A stretch of 36,836 nt of DNA from Amycolatopsis nivea (GTDB lineage Bacteria; Actinomycetota; Actinomycetes; Mycobacteriales; Pseudonocardiaceae): the NCBI RefSeq assembly GCF_004522235.1, contig NZ_SDLT01000008.1:237098-273933 (forward strand), written 5' to 3'. The notes beneath the pieces were generated by a model, which had not been told where the DNA came from, ran no database searches, and saw nothing but the letters and a program-made list of their open reading frames with translations. Below, in pieces: positions 7,789-16,135 of this stretch (the first letter of the stretch is position 1; each line of letters begins with the position of its first letter). The position numbers and the translations under genes were made by a program.

Positions 7789-8610
7789 ATGTATCCGCTG
7801 AGCGGGTTCGAGGGCAAGGTCGCGGTGGTGACCGGGGCGGGCCGGATGCGGTCGATCGGCCGGGCGATCGCGGTCGAGCTGGCGAAGGCCGGGTGCGCGG
7901 TCGCGGTGACCGGCAGCGGTCGCCCGCGCGAGCAGTTCCCGCCGGAAGAACAGGCCGCGGGCTGGCGAGACATCGAGTCCGTGGCCGACGAGATCCGCGA
8001 GTCCGGCGGCCGGGCCTTGCCGGTGGTGAGCGACGTCGCCGACCCGGCGCAGATCGACCGGCTGCTGGCGACCGTTCTCGACGCGTTCGGCCGCGTGGAC
8101 ATCGTCGTCAACAACGCCGCGGCCGCGCGCGGACCGGATCGGCTGCCGGTGCTGGACCTCGACGTCGAGACCTGGGACCGGGTCATCGCGGTCAACCTGC
8201 GCGGGCCGTTCCTGATGACGCGCGCGTTCGGGCGGCGGATGGTCGACCAGGGCGACGGCGGGGTGTTCGTGAACATCTCCTCGATCGGCGGGAAGCTGTC
8301 CGGAGCGGGATCGGCGGCTTATTCCGCGTCGAAAGCCGCGCTGCAGTCGCTGACCTCCTCGACGGCGAAAGAGCTGGGCCAGCACGGGATCCGGGTGAAC
8401 GCGCTGTGCCCCGGCGTGGTCGGCACGAGCCGCTTGGACGACGTGGATCCGGCTTCGTGGGCCGAGTACGTTCGCGCGCAGGTGCCCTTGCGGCGGGTGG
8501 GCGAGCCGCTCGACATCGCGGCCGCCGCGGTCTTTCTGGCCAGCGCGGGGGCGGGCTGGGTGACCGGGCAGTGCTGGAACGTCGACGGCGGGCAGCTGAC
8601 GATCCGATGA
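7789..8610 (+). CDS. SDR-family dehydrogenase of side-chain oxidation
   Basis: A 273-residue classical short-chain dehydrogenase. The nucleotide-binding motif is TGAGRMRSIG (15-24), two residues longer than the usual TGxxxGxG. NNA lies at 108-110, Ser165 is in NISS, and Tyr178 with Lys182 form YxxxK. Placed between the hydratase/thiolase pair and a CoA ligase, it probably oxidises the 3-hydroxyacyl-CoA or a ring hydroxyl; it does not resemble Hsd4A closely. The start is ATG 7789, one base after the thiolase stop; the open frame extends further left but only inside the thiolase gene. Confidence 0.85.
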   Translation: MYPLSGFEGKVAVVTGAGRMRSIGRAIAVELAKAGCAVAVTGSGRPREQFPPEEQAAGWRDIESVADEIRESGGRALPVVSDVADPAQIDRLLATVLDAFGRVDIVVNNAAAARGPDRLPVLDLDVETWDRVIAVNLRGPFLMTRAFGRRMVDQGDGGVFVNISSIGGKLSGAGSAAYSASKAALQSLTSSTAKELGQHGIRVNALCPGVVGTSRLDDVDPASWAEYVRAQVPLRRVGEPLDIAAAAVFLASAGAGWVTGQCWNVDGGQLTIR

Positions 8611-8629
8611 TCACTACGGGAGGCGACCG

Positions 8630-10246
8630 ATGACCGATCGGGACGACATCATCGCGCGGCTGACCGCGCCGGGCGCGGAGTTCGAGATCCGGCCGGAGCC
8701 GGTCGCGGGCCGTCCGGCGCGGGTGTTCGCGCGGCGGCACCGGTGCCTGACCGAACTGCTGGAGGCCTCGCGCGAGTTCGGCGATCGCGAGTATCTGGTC
8801 ACTGTGGACAGTCGGCTCACCTTTGCCCAGCACTACGGTCAGGTCGCGGCACTCGCCTCGGTGCTGCGGACCGAATACGGGGTCGGCCGCGGCGACCGGG
8901 TCGCGTTGTGCGCGGCGAACTGTCCGGAGTGGATAGTCGGATTCTGGGCGGCGGTGTCGCTCGGCGCGGTCGCGGTCGGGATGAACTCGATGTGGGCCGC
9001 GCCGGAGGTCGCGCACGGCCTCGACCTGACCACGCCGAAGGTCGTGCTGACCGACGCGTCCCGGAAACCGCTGGTCGCGGATCGGTACCCGGTGCTGGAA
9101 TTCGGCAGCCCGGAATACCGGGAACTCCTCGGACGGCACGAAGGCGCGCAGCTGAAGCCGGAGCTGGTCGACGAGGACGACCCCGCCGTCATCCTCTTCA
9201 CGAGCGGCACTTCCGGCCGTCCGAAGGGCGCGACCCACTCGCACCGCAACGTGCTCGCCGCGGTCTGGTTCCACCTGTTCAACGACGCGTTGGCGGCGGA
9301 ATTCGGCCGTCCGGCGCGGGACCGCCGATTCCTGCTGGCCACCCCGTTGTTCCACATCGCCGCCCTGCACAACCTCGCCGTCGTGCGGCTCGCGGTGGGC
9401 GACACCGCCGTGCTGTACCAGGGGAAATTCGACATCCACCGGGTGCTGGAGCTCGTGCAGGCCGAGCGGATCACCAACTGGGGCGCGGTCCCGACTATGC
9501 TGTCCCGGCTGGTCGAAACCGATCTCTCCGGGTACGACCTCAGCACGCTCAAGACGGTCTCGGTGAGCAGCGCGCCGTCGACCGCCGAGCTGAAAGACCA
9601 GCTCCGGGGCGCCTTGCCGGGCGCGGCCGCCTCGCTGAGCACGAACTACGGCCTGACCGAATCGTCCACCGCGGCGACCCTCGCGACCCCCGCCGAACTC
9701 CTCGCCGACCCGGACACCGCGGGCAGGCCGGTGCCGAACATGGAGGTGCAGATCCGCGACCCCGAAGGCCGCCCGGTCCCGGACGGTGTCGACGGCGAGA
9801 TCCACCTCCGCGGCCCGCAGGTGATGCTCGGCTACTTCAACGACCCGGCCGCGACCGCCGCCGCGTTCACCGCCGACGGCTGGTTCCGGACCGGCGACCT
9901 CGGCCAGCTGCGCGACGGCGCGTTGTTTGTGCTGAGCAGGCGCAGCGACCTGATCCTGCGCGGGGCGGAGAACATCTACCCGGCGGAGGTGGAGGAACAG
10001 CTCGCCGGGCATCCCGGGGTCGCGGAGTGCATCGTGGCCGGGCTGCCGGATCCGGATTACGGGCAGATCGTCGCGGCGAAGGTGGTGCTGCGAGCGGAGT
10101 CCGAAGTGGACGCGGACGGACTGCGCGGCTATCTCGCCGACCGGCTGGCCCGGTACAAGGTCCCGACGGCCTGGTTCCTGACCCGGGACCCGCTGCCGCG
10201 CAACGCGACGGGGAAGGTGGTGCGGCGGCTGGTGCGGTGGGAGTGA
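8630..10246 (+). CDS. Acyl-CoA synthetase (AMP-forming)
   Basis: A 538-residue adenylate-forming ligase. The phosphate-binding motif FTSGTSGRPKGA is near residue 190, the YGLTES adenine motif is near the middle, and the GWFRTGDLG and C-terminal PRNATGKV motifs are present with catalytic Lys529. It would activate a steroid or fatty carboxylate to its CoA ester for the dehydrogenases upstream; the exact substrate cannot be read from the sequence. GGGAGG precedes the ATG. It ends operon 1: a large hairpin repeat and a new promoter follow. Confidence 0.87.
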   Translation: MTDRDDIIARLTAPGAEFEIRPEPVAGRPARVFARRHRCLTELLEASREFGDREYLVTVDSRLTFAQHYGQVAALASVLRTEYGVGRGDRVALCAANCPEWIVGFWAAVSLGAVAVGMNSMWAAPEVAHGLDLTTPKVVLTDASRKPLVADRYPVLEFGSPEYRELLGRHEGAQLKPELVDEDDPAVILFTSGTSGRPKGATHSHRNVLAAVWFHLFNDALAAEFGRPARDRRFLLATPLFHIAALHNLAVVRLAVGDTAVLYQGKFDIHRVLELVQAERITNWGAVPTMLSRLVETDLSGYDLSTLKTVSVSSAPSTAELKDQLRGALPGAAASLSTNYGLTESSTAATLATPAELLADPDTAGRPVPNMEVQIRDPEGRPVPDGVDGEIHLRGPQVMLGYFNDPAATAAAFTADGWFRTGDLGQLRDGALFVLSRRSDLILRGAENIYPAEVEEQLAGHPGVAECIVAGLPDPDYGQIVAAKVVLRAESEVDADGLRGYLADRLARYKVPTAWFLTRDPLPRNATGKVVRRLVRWE

Positions 10247-10267
10247 TCCTCGCGGCCCGAGCTGTCC

Positions 10268-10314
10268 GTGAGGGGACCCCTGCAGGAATCAGATTCCGTC
10301 AGGGTCCCCCTCAC
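10268..10314. repeat. Dispersed hairpin repeat, possible terminator
   Basis: A 47-nt imperfect inverted repeat with arms beginning GTGAGGGGACCC and ending GGGTCCCCCTCAC. The tip includes GGAATC and GATTCC. It starts 22 nt after the synthetase stop, a natural place for a terminator of operon 1. A related half-copy (GTCCGTGAAGGGCTCC..., GGGAATC) lies at the right edge of the window near 36768, so this is a dispersed genomic repeat rather than a one-off terminator. I recall similar elements in Amycolatopsis genomes but cannot verify that here. Confidence 0.65.
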
Positions 10315-10459
10315 CGCCCTTCGCAGCTCCTACGAAGGCCGCCCGCCGGGAAGAATCGCCGCACCGCTGCGAGAAGGCCACACCGGGCCGCAGTCAGGCC
10401 GAGCGAGTGCCCGGCAAGAACCGCGATCACCGGAGCCGTCCGCCCACCGGGACTTTCCC

Positions 10460-10488
10460 TTGCCCGCCCGTCCGCGCGCTCTTACCGT
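10460..10488 (+). promoter_or_regulatory. Predicted promoter of steroid operon 2
   Basis: TTGCCC (10460-10465) and TACCGT (10483-10488) are separated by 17 nt. The predicted start near 10495 falls inside the operator motif, giving a leader of roughly 23 nt that contains only the ribosome site. The geometry matches the operon 1 promoter. Confidence 0.5.
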
Positions 10489-10491
10489 CCT

Positions 10492-10505
10492 GCCAAACGC
10501 TTGCT
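10492..10505 (+). promoter_or_regulatory. Operator-like site, KstR2-type, copy 2
   Basis: GCCAAACGCTTGCT shares CCAAACGCTTGCTC (10493-10506) exactly with the site before operon 1. It likewise begins 9 nt after the first base of the -10 box. It matches the KstR2 consensus at 8 of 10 fixed positions and abuts the ribosome site AAGGAGGGG. Identity in sequence and placement argues for one regulator controlling both operons. Confidence 0.6.
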
Positions 10506-10517
10506 CAAGGAGGGGTG

Positions 10518-11066
10518 ATGACCGGTCTCCGGACGGACTTCGCCGAGTTCACCGGCCAGCAGGCCGAGCCGCCGCGGGTGGCGCGGTACGCGGTGAACGA
10601 GGCGATGATCCGCAACTGGGTCGAGGCGCTCGACGACCGCAATCCGGTGTACGTCGACGACGCCGCGGCGAAGGCGGCCGGCCGGTCCGGCATCGTCGCG
10701 CCGCCCGCGATGTGCTCGACCTGGATCATGGCCGGGTACCGGCGCTACCGCGAGCTCCAGGAGCTGCGCCGCGAGGGCGCAGTGGAGGACTTCGCGTATT
10801 CGCGGCTGATGAACGTGCTCGACGCGGCCGGCTACACCTCGGTGGTGGCCACCGACGTCGAGCAGGAGTACGTCCGTGAGATATCTCCAGGCACGCACGT
10901 GACCTGCCATTTCACCATCGAGGCCGTCTCGGGGTGCAAACGCACCGCGCTCGGCTACGGGCATTTCGTCACGCTGCGCAAGCACTACGTGGACGAAGCG
11001 GGCGAGCTGCTGGTCGACGAACGCTTCCGGATCCTGCGGTTCCGCCCGGCCGAACGGAGCGAGTGA
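10518..11066 (+). CDS. MaoC-like protein, N-terminal half of ChsH2
   Basis: A 182-residue hotdog-fold protein corresponding to the MaoC half of ChsH2. In M. tuberculosis ChsH2 is one 311-residue chain with a C-terminal DUF35 domain; here that domain is the next gene. The segment NWVEALDDRNPVYVDD (33-48) aligns with the hydratase active-site loop, but Tyr45 replaces the catalytic His. This fits ChsH2 being the non-catalytic partner of ChsH1. The start is ATG 10518 with AAGGAGGGG at 10507-10515; the open frame extends left only through promoter sequence. The stop overlaps the next start. Confidence 0.87.
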   Translation: MTGLRTDFAEFTGQQAEPPRVARYAVNEAMIRNWVEALDDRNPVYVDDAAAKAAGRSGIVAPPAMCSTWIMAGYRRYRELQELRREGAVEDFAYSRLMNVLDAAGYTSVVATDVEQEYVREISPGTHVTCHFTIEAVSGCKRTALGYGHFVTLRKHYVDEAGELLVDERFRILRFRPAERSE

Positions 11067-11491
11067 TGGGGGAGCACACCGCGGTCCCGCGGCTCACGAT
11101 CACCCAGGACAACCAGTTCTTCTTCACCGCCGCCCGCGAAGGTCGCCTGGAAATCCAGCGCTGCACCGGCTGCCGGACCCTCCGGCATCCGCCCGGCCCG
11201 GCGTGTCCGGTGTGCCGGAGTTTCGCGTGGGACACGGTCGTCGTCAGCGGCCGCGCGATATTGCACAGCTGGACGGTGCTGTATCACCCGAAGGATCCCG
11301 CGTTCGACTACCCGCTCGCGGTCGGCCTCGCCGATCTGGAGGAGGGCGTCCGGCTGGTCGCGGACATCGCCGGGGTCGACCACGACCGGCTCGAGGTCGG
11401 TCTGCCGCTCCAGGTCGGTTTCAGCGAGCACGCGCACGGCGAAATCCTCCCGCAGCTGCGGCCGCGCGACCCGAAGGAGCACACCCGATGA
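11066..11491 (+). CDS. DUF35 OB-fold zinc protein, C-terminal half of ChsH2
   Basis: A 141-residue DUF35 protein with a rubredoxin-like zinc ribbon (Cys33, Cys36, Cys47, Cys50, spacing C-x2-C-x10-C-x2-C) followed by an OB-fold domain. In characterised steroid pathways the DUF35 domain of ChsH2 binds Ltp2 to form the retro-aldolase that removes the last side-chain fragment. As a separate 141-residue chain it is the split counterpart of that domain. The ATG overlaps the preceding stop (TGATG) and its own stop overlaps the ChsH1 start (ATGA), so the three products are translated in step. Confidence 0.88.
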   Translation: MGEHTAVPRLTITQDNQFFFTAAREGRLEIQRCTGCRTLRHPPGPACPVCRSFAWDTVVVSGRAILHSWTVLYHPKDPAFDYPLAVGLADLEEGVRLVADIAGVDHDRLEVGLPLQVGFSEHAHGEILPQLRPRDPKEHTR

Positions 11492-11871
11492 CCCTGGCTC
11501 TCGGGGACCGCCTGCCGGAGCTGGCGATTCCCTTCGACCGCACCACGATCGTCGCCACCGCGATCGCGTCCCAGGATTTCGAGGACGTGCACCACGACCC
11601 GGGCAAAGCGCGGGAACGCGGGATGCCGGACATCTTCATCAGCATCAACGCCACCAACGGGTTCATCGACCGCTATGTCACCGACGTCTGCGGCCCGGCG
11701 ACGCGGATCCGCAAGGTGTCGTTGCGGCTCGGGCTGCCGTTGTTTCCCGGGGACACGCTCACTTTCGCCGGCGAAGTCATCGAAGCGACTCAGGACGCAG
11801 TGACGATCAAAGTCACCGGAAGTCACGAACGCGGCGTGCATGTGTCGGCCCGAGTGACGGTGGCGGCATGA
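11488..11871 (+). CDS. Enoyl-CoA hydratase subunit, ChsH1-like
   Basis: A 127-residue single-hotdog MaoC protein, the length of ChsH1 (Rv3541c). Asp30 and His35 in SQDFEDVHHD form the D-x4-H catalytic pair, one residue off the ChsH1 numbering. Together with the MaoC protein at 10518-11066 it should form the heteromeric hydratase acting on the three-carbon side-chain enoyl-CoA, handing its product to Ltp2. Both ends overlap neighbours by four bases. Confidence 0.9.
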   Translation: MTLALGDRLPELAIPFDRTTIVATAIASQDFEDVHHDPGKARERGMPDIFISINATNGFIDRYVTDVCGPATRIRKVSLRLGLPLFPGDTLTFAGEVIEATQDAVTIKVTGSHERGVHVSARVTVAA

Positions 11872-13046
11872 GCGGGTTCGCGCGGCAGGCCGCGATCGCC
11901 GGGATCGGCGCGACTGAATTCAGCAAGAATTCCGGACGCAGCGAATGGCAGCTAGCTTGCGAATGCGTTCTCGCCGCGCTTGCCGACGCGCAGATTCCCG
12001 TCGAGGAAGTCGACGGATTCGCGTTGTTCACCATGGAGACCAACCCGGAGATCGCGGTCGCCAGGGCACTGGGAATTCCGCAGCTCAAGTTCTTCAGCCG
12101 CATTCCACACGGTGGTGGCGGGGCGTGCGCACCGGTGCAGCAGGCCGCGCTCGCGGTTAGCTCTGGTGTTGCGGATGTCGTTGTGGTGTACCGAGCATTC
12201 AACGAACGTTCGGGCCACCGGTTCGGGGCCGGGCCGCCGCCGTTCGCCTACACCGCGAACACTGATCAGGAATATCGGAACTGGATCAATCCGTACGGCC
12301 TGCTCACGCCCGCGCAGCAGGAAGCATTTCTGGCGCGGCGGTACATGCACAAATACGGGGCTACGAGCGAGGACTTCGGCCGAGTTTCGGTGCTTTCCCG
12401 CAAACACGCGGCGGTGAATCCGAAAGCTTGGTTCCACGAACGGCCGATCACGCTCGAAGACCACCAGTCGTCGCGGATGATCGCCGACCCGTTGCGGCTG
12501 CTCGATTGCTGCCAGGAAAGTGACGGCGGGCAGGCGCTGGTGATCGTGAGCGCGGAACGGGCTCGCGACCTTCCTCATCCGCCCGCGGTGATCGCCGGGG
12601 CGGCGCAAGGCGTTGGGCCGCAACAGATTTCGATGAGCAGCTATTATCGCGAGGACATCGACGAAATGCCCGAGGTGCAGCTGGTCGCCGAGCAATTGTG
12701 GGCTCAAGCGGGCGTGGGGCCGGACGGCATCGACGCCGCGATCCTCTACGACGCCTTCACCCCGATGGTCTTGCTGCAACTGGAAGAATACGGATTCTGC
12801 GGTCGCGGCGAAGCGAAGGACTTCATCGCCAGCGGTGCGCTCGAACTCGACGGGCGGCTGCCAGTCAACACGCACGGCGGCCAGCTGGGGGAGGGCTACA
12901 TCCACGGAGTCAACGGAATCGCCGAGGGCGTCCGGCTGATTCGCGGCAGTTCGGTGAACCAACCGGCGAAGTCGTTGGAACACGTGCTCGTCACCGGCGG
13001 TTCTCCGGTGCCGCACTCCGCGATCGTGCTCGCGGCGGACCGCTGA
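11868..13046 (+). CDS. ltp2: Retro-aldolase of thiolase fold, Ltp2-like
   Basis: A 392-residue member of the lipid-transfer/thiolase superfamily, matching Ltp2 (Rv3540c). The residues reported as catalytic in Ltp2 are at the same numbers here: Tyr294 in LYDAFTP and Tyr344 in GEGYIHG. Cysteine nucleophiles of true thiolases are absent at the expected places. Ltp2 with the ChsH2 DUF35 domain cleaves the hydrated side-chain CoA, releasing propionyl-CoA and a 17-keto steroid. The order MaoC, DUF35, ChsH1, Ltp2 supports the assignment. The start overlaps the ChsH1 stop (ATGA). Confidence 0.92.
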   Translation: MSGFARQAAIAGIGATEFSKNSGRSEWQLACECVLAALADAQIPVEEVDGFALFTMETNPEIAVARALGIPQLKFFSRIPHGGGGACAPVQQAALAVSSGVADVVVVYRAFNERSGHRFGAGPPPFAYTANTDQEYRNWINPYGLLTPAQQEAFLARRYMHKYGATSEDFGRVSVLSRKHAAVNPKAWFHERPITLEDHQSSRMIADPLRLLDCCQESDGGQALVIVSAERARDLPHPPAVIAGAAQGVGPQQISMSSYYREDIDEMPEVQLVAEQLWAQAGVGPDGIDAAILYDAFTPMVLLQLEEYGFCGRGEAKDFIASGALELDGRLPVNTHGGQLGEGYIHGVNGIAEGVRLIRGSSVNQPAKSLEHVLVTGGSPVPHSAIVLAADR

Positions 13047-14716
13047 TGGAGACCTTCGCGGAAGTCGTCCGGTCCCGGCACGAGGATTCGCACGAGGGGC
13101 TGCGGTTCGAGGGCCGGGGCTGGACGTGGGCTGAAGTGGTCGGCGAGGCCGCGGTCCGGGCGTCGCTGCTTCGCACCTTCGATCCGGGGCCCGGGCGGAC
13201 GCAGCGGCACGTCGGGGTGCTGCTGCAGAACCTGCCGGACTTCGTGTTCTGGCTCCTCGCCGCCGCGGTGACCGGGGATGTTCTGGTCGGCGTCAACTCC
13301 ACCCGGCGCGGCGCGGAGCTGGCGGCGGACATCAGCCACACGGACGTCGACGTGCTGCTCACCGAACCGCTCTACCGCGACGAGGTGGCGAGCCTTGAGC
13401 TGCCGACCGTCCGCCGGATCCTCGACGTGGAATCGCCGGAGTACCAGGATCTGCTCGCCGCGCACGCGGGCGTGGACCTGCCCGCGTGGCTCCCGGACCC
13501 GGAGGCGATCTTCCTCCTGCTGTTCAGCTCCGGCTCGACCGGCACGCCCAAAGCGGTGATCTGCAGCAACGGCCGCCTCGGCCGGTTGACCGACGCGCTG
13601 GCCGAACGCGTCTCGCTGCACCGCGATTCGGTCACCTACCTGTGCCTGCCGATGTTCCACGGCCACGCGATCATGATGAACCTCGCCGCCGCGGCGAAGG
13701 TCGGCGCGACGATCGTACTGGTGCGGAAGTTCTCCGCGTCGCAGTTCATTCCGGACCTGCGCGCGCACGGCGTTACCTACTTCAACTACGTCGGCCGGGT
13801 GCTGAGCTACGTCGTCGCGCAGCCTGAGCAGCCGACCGACGCCGACAACCGGCTGGAGGTCGCCTTCGGTTCCGAAGCCGCGCCGGGCGAATCCGCCGAA
13901 TTCCGCCGTCGGTTCGGCTGCGAAGTGCGGGAAGGGTACGGGTCCAGCGAAGGCGGAATCCGCATCGTGCCGGACCCGGACGCGCCGCCGAACGCGCTGG
14001 GCCGTCCCGCGCCCGGAATGCGCGCGGAAATCCGCGACCAGGACAACCGGGAATGCCCGCTCGCGGAATTCGACGAGAACGGTCTGCTGCTGAACGGCGA
14101 GGAAGCGACCGGCGAGATCGTCGCGGTGGGCCGGGGAAAAACGTTCGAGGGCTACTACCGCAACCCGGCCGCGATGGCCGAACGGCTGAAATTCGGCGGC
14201 GAGGACTTCTGGACCGGCGACCTCGGCTACCGCGACCGCGACGGCTACCTGTACTTCGCGGGCCGCGCGGCGGACTGGCTCCGCGTGGACGGCGAGAACT
14301 TCGGCACCGCCCCGGTCGAGCGCATTTTGGGCCGCTACCCGGCGTTCGCGGCGGCGCACTGCTACGGCGTGCCCGATCCGCGGACCGGGGACCTGCTCAT
14401 GGCGTCGGTGATCCTCGCTGCGGATGCCGCATTCGATCCGGTCGAGTTCGATGGATTCCTTGCCGCGCAACCGGATCTGGGGACGAAATGGCGGCCTACG
14501 TTCGTCCGGATCATCGACGATGCTCCGGTGACGGGCAGCGGCAAGGTGGACAAGGCGCCGTTGCGTGCGCTGGGTTGGGAGGGCGGCGAGGTGTGGTTCG
14601 CGCCGACCCGGACTAGCCCGTATCGGCTGCTCAGCGAGGAGGATCGACGGGCGTTGCGGGCGGAGTTTGTGGCGCATGGCCGGGAGAACTCGCTGCCCGT
14701 GGCGTCGCGGGGCTGA
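13046..14716 (+). CDS. Acyl-CoA synthetase, FadD17-like
   Basis: A 556-residue adenylate-forming ligase with FSSGSTGTPK near residue 160, FSASQF, DWLRVDGENFGTAP, and a C-terminal TGSGKVDKAP with Lys500. These segments follow FadD17 of M. tuberculosis (Rv3506) closely; FadD17 activates steroid side-chain carboxylates. The protein is about 50 residues longer than FadD17, mostly at the C terminus. The start is ATG 13046 overlapping the Ltp2 stop; the longer open frame to the left lies inside ltp2. The stop codon directly abuts the stop of the convergent TetR gene with no base between them. Confidence 0.87.
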   Translation: METFAEVVRSRHEDSHEGLRFEGRGWTWAEVVGEAAVRASLLRTFDPGPGRTQRHVGVLLQNLPDFVFWLLAAAVTGDVLVGVNSTRRGAELAADISHTDVDVLLTEPLYRDEVASLELPTVRRILDVESPEYQDLLAAHAGVDLPAWLPDPEAIFLLLFSSGSTGTPKAVICSNGRLGRLTDALAERVSLHRDSVTYLCLPMFHGHAIMMNLAAAAKVGATIVLVRKFSASQFIPDLRAHGVTYFNYVGRVLSYVVAQPEQPTDADNRLEVAFGSEAAPGESAEFRRRFGCEVREGYGSSEGGIRIVPDPDAPPNALGRPAPGMRAEIRDQDNRECPLAEFDENGLLLNGEEATGEIVAVGRGKTFEGYYRNPAAMAERLKFGGEDFWTGDLGYRDRDGYLYFAGRAADWLRVDGENFGTAPVERILGRYPAFAAAHCYGVPDPRTGDLLMASVILAADAAFDPVEFDGFLAAQPDLGTKWRPTFVRIIDDAPVTGSGKVDKAPLRALGWEGGEVWFAPTRTSPYRLLSEEDRRALRAEFVAHGRENSLPVASRG

Positions 14717-15322
14717 TCACTGCGGCGGGAGCCCCCGCGAAATCCGCGCGAACACGTCGCGCAGCGTCGCCGGGACCGTCTTTTCCAGGCTTTCGTCCAG
14801 GAACCGGTTCAGGACCGTGGTCATCGCCGCGATCGCGACGTCGGACACCAGTTGCGGGTACAGGTCGCCGACCCGGGCGCCGGTGCGTTCGGCGATCGCC
14901 TTGACCAGGTCGCCGGTTTGCACGCGGGCCAGTGCGGTGCGCATCTCCGGCGTCGCGCTCCACGCTTGCACCGCGCTGAGCTGCTCGGATGCCGGCTGCC
15001 CGTACGGCACCCCGTCGGCGCGCAGCGGTTCGATGAGCGCTTCGGCGAGCGCGGTCCACAGCGGTTCGTCCGCCGGGCGGTGGCGCAGCAGTTCCGCGCT
15101 GAGCCGGATCCGGTGTTCCTGCCGGTAGGCGACCGCGTCGTATTTCGTGGCGAAGTAGTTGCTGAACGTCCGGAGCGACACCCCGGCCCGCTCGGCGATG
15201 TCCTCGCGGACGACGTTGTCTGGACCTCTCTCGTACATCAGCGCCACGGCGGCGTCGCTCAGCGCTTTGCGCGTGTCGAGCTTCTTGCGTTCTCGCAAGC
15301 CGAGCGGTCGTTGGTCAGCCAT
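14717..15322 (-). CDS. TetR-family regulator, candidate steroid-operon repressor
   Basis: A 201-residue TetR-type protein with an N-terminal helix-turn-helix near residues 38-60 (EDIAERAGVSLRTFSNYF) and an all-helical ligand domain. It is convergent with the steroid operon at zero distance, so its location makes it a candidate for the two CCAAACGCTTGCTC sites; this is inference from position only. The start is ATG 15322; the open frame continues far upstream through a neighbouring gene in the wrong frame. A 16-bp inverted repeat lies in its upstream region (15374-15467). Confidence 0.85.
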   Translation of the reverse strand: MADQRPLGLRERKKLDTRKALSDAAVALMYERGPDNVVREDIAERAGVSLRTFSNYFATKYDAVAYRQEHRIRLSAELLRHRPADEPLWTALAEALIEPLRADGVPYGQPASEQLSAVQAWSATPEMRTALARVQTGDLVKAIAERTGARVGDLYPQLVSDVAIAAMTTVLNRFLDESLEKTVPATLRDVFARISRGLPPQ

Positions 15323-15373
15323 GCCGCCCACGGTATCCAATTGTCCGCGCCATTCGCTCGGCCCGCCGGTTTC

Positions 15374-15467
15374 GTTACTGATCCGACCAAAAGTAGGCCG
15401 ACCCCCGAAGCGGCACGCAACCGTTGCGGCGAAGTCATTCGGCCGTGGCTGTGGTCGGGTCAGTAAC
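15374..15467. repeat. 16-bp inverted repeat upstream of TetR gene
   Basis: GTTACTGATCCGACCA (15374-15389) and TGGTCGGGTCAGTAAC (15452-15467) are inverted copies matching at 15 of 16 bases, separated by 62 nt. The right arm overlaps the last codons of the upstream TetR gene. On the minus strand both lie before the 14717-15322 TetR start. They could be paired operator sites that allow looping or autoregulation, or a long-range RNA stem. Confidence 0.6.
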
Positions 15468-16074
15468 CATCGGCACAGTATGGACGAGCGCCGCGCAGGA
15501 ACTGTTCGACGGCGGTGTCCACGAGCCCGTCGAGCAATTCCGGCGGAACGAGGGCGCCGTTGCCGAGCGTCGCGATTCCTTGCAGCGTCGCGAACAGCAC
15601 GACGCCGATCCGCTGCGGCGGCCCTTCCTGCAACGCGCCCTGCTGCTGGCCTTCGACGATCAGGTCGTTCATCAGCGCGAACGGCGCTTCGGCGGCCTGC
15701 ACGATCCGCGACGCGCCGGGGCGGTGTTTGCTGGTGTACATCAGTTCCAGCAGCGCCGAGTTCTCGGTGGCGAAGCGGGTGTACGCCGTTGCCGCGGCGC
15801 GTACGCGGCCCGGGAAGTCTTCGGCGGTCTTCAATGCCGTGCGCAACGCGCTGTCCAGGCGAGCGAAACCGGCTTCGGCGAGCGCGTCGAGCAACGCCTG
15901 CCGATCCGGGAAGTGCCGGCGCGGCGCGGCGTGACTGACGCCGATCTCCCTGGCCAGGTCGCGCAGCGACAGCTGATCGGCCCCGTGCGCGCGCAACCCG
16001 CGTTCGGCCGCGTCGAGCAAGGCGGTGCGGAGGCTGCCGTGGTGGTAGGGGCGGTCTTCGGACTGGTCGGGCAC
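15460..16074 (-). CDS. TetR-family regulator, divergent from SDR
   Basis: A 204-residue TetR protein with a helix-turn-helix near 36-56 (LSLRDLAREIGVSHAAPRRHF) and a C-terminal domain of the TetR_C_33 type (MYTSKHRPG segment). GTG 16074 is chosen as start because a -10-like TAGACT lies just upstream on this strand (16086-16081), which would give a leaderless transcript. It is divergent from an SDR gene, with a perfect 15-bp dyad between them that it probably binds. The minus-strand order allows read-through into the second TetR gene. Confidence 0.87.
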   Translation of the reverse strand: MPDQSEDRPYHHGSLRTALLDAAERGLRAHGADQLSLRDLAREIGVSHAAPRRHFPDRQALLDALAEAGFARLDSALRTALKTAEDFPGRVRAAATAYTRFATENSALLELMYTSKHRPGASRIVQAAEAPFALMNDLIVEGQQQGALQEGPPQRIGVVLFATLQGIATLGNGALVPPELLDGLVDTAVEQFLRGARPYCADGY

Positions 16075-16100
16075 CCGGCCAGTCTAGCAGTATGTTTCCG

Positions 16101-16129
16101 TTGACAACATTGTTGTCGGTGCCTACTTT
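16101..16129 (+). promoter_or_regulatory. SDR promoter with embedded 15-bp operator
   Basis: TTGACA (16101-16106) and TACTTT (16124-16129) are separated by 17 nt, a near-consensus promoter. GACAACATTGTTGTC (16103-16117) is a perfect dyad with 7-bp arms around a central T, covering the -35 box and spacer. Transcription would start at about 16136, the A of the SDR start codon, implying a leaderless mRNA. A bound TetR dimer would block this promoter and probably the divergent one. Confidence 0.7.
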
Positions 16130-16135
16130 GGGGGC

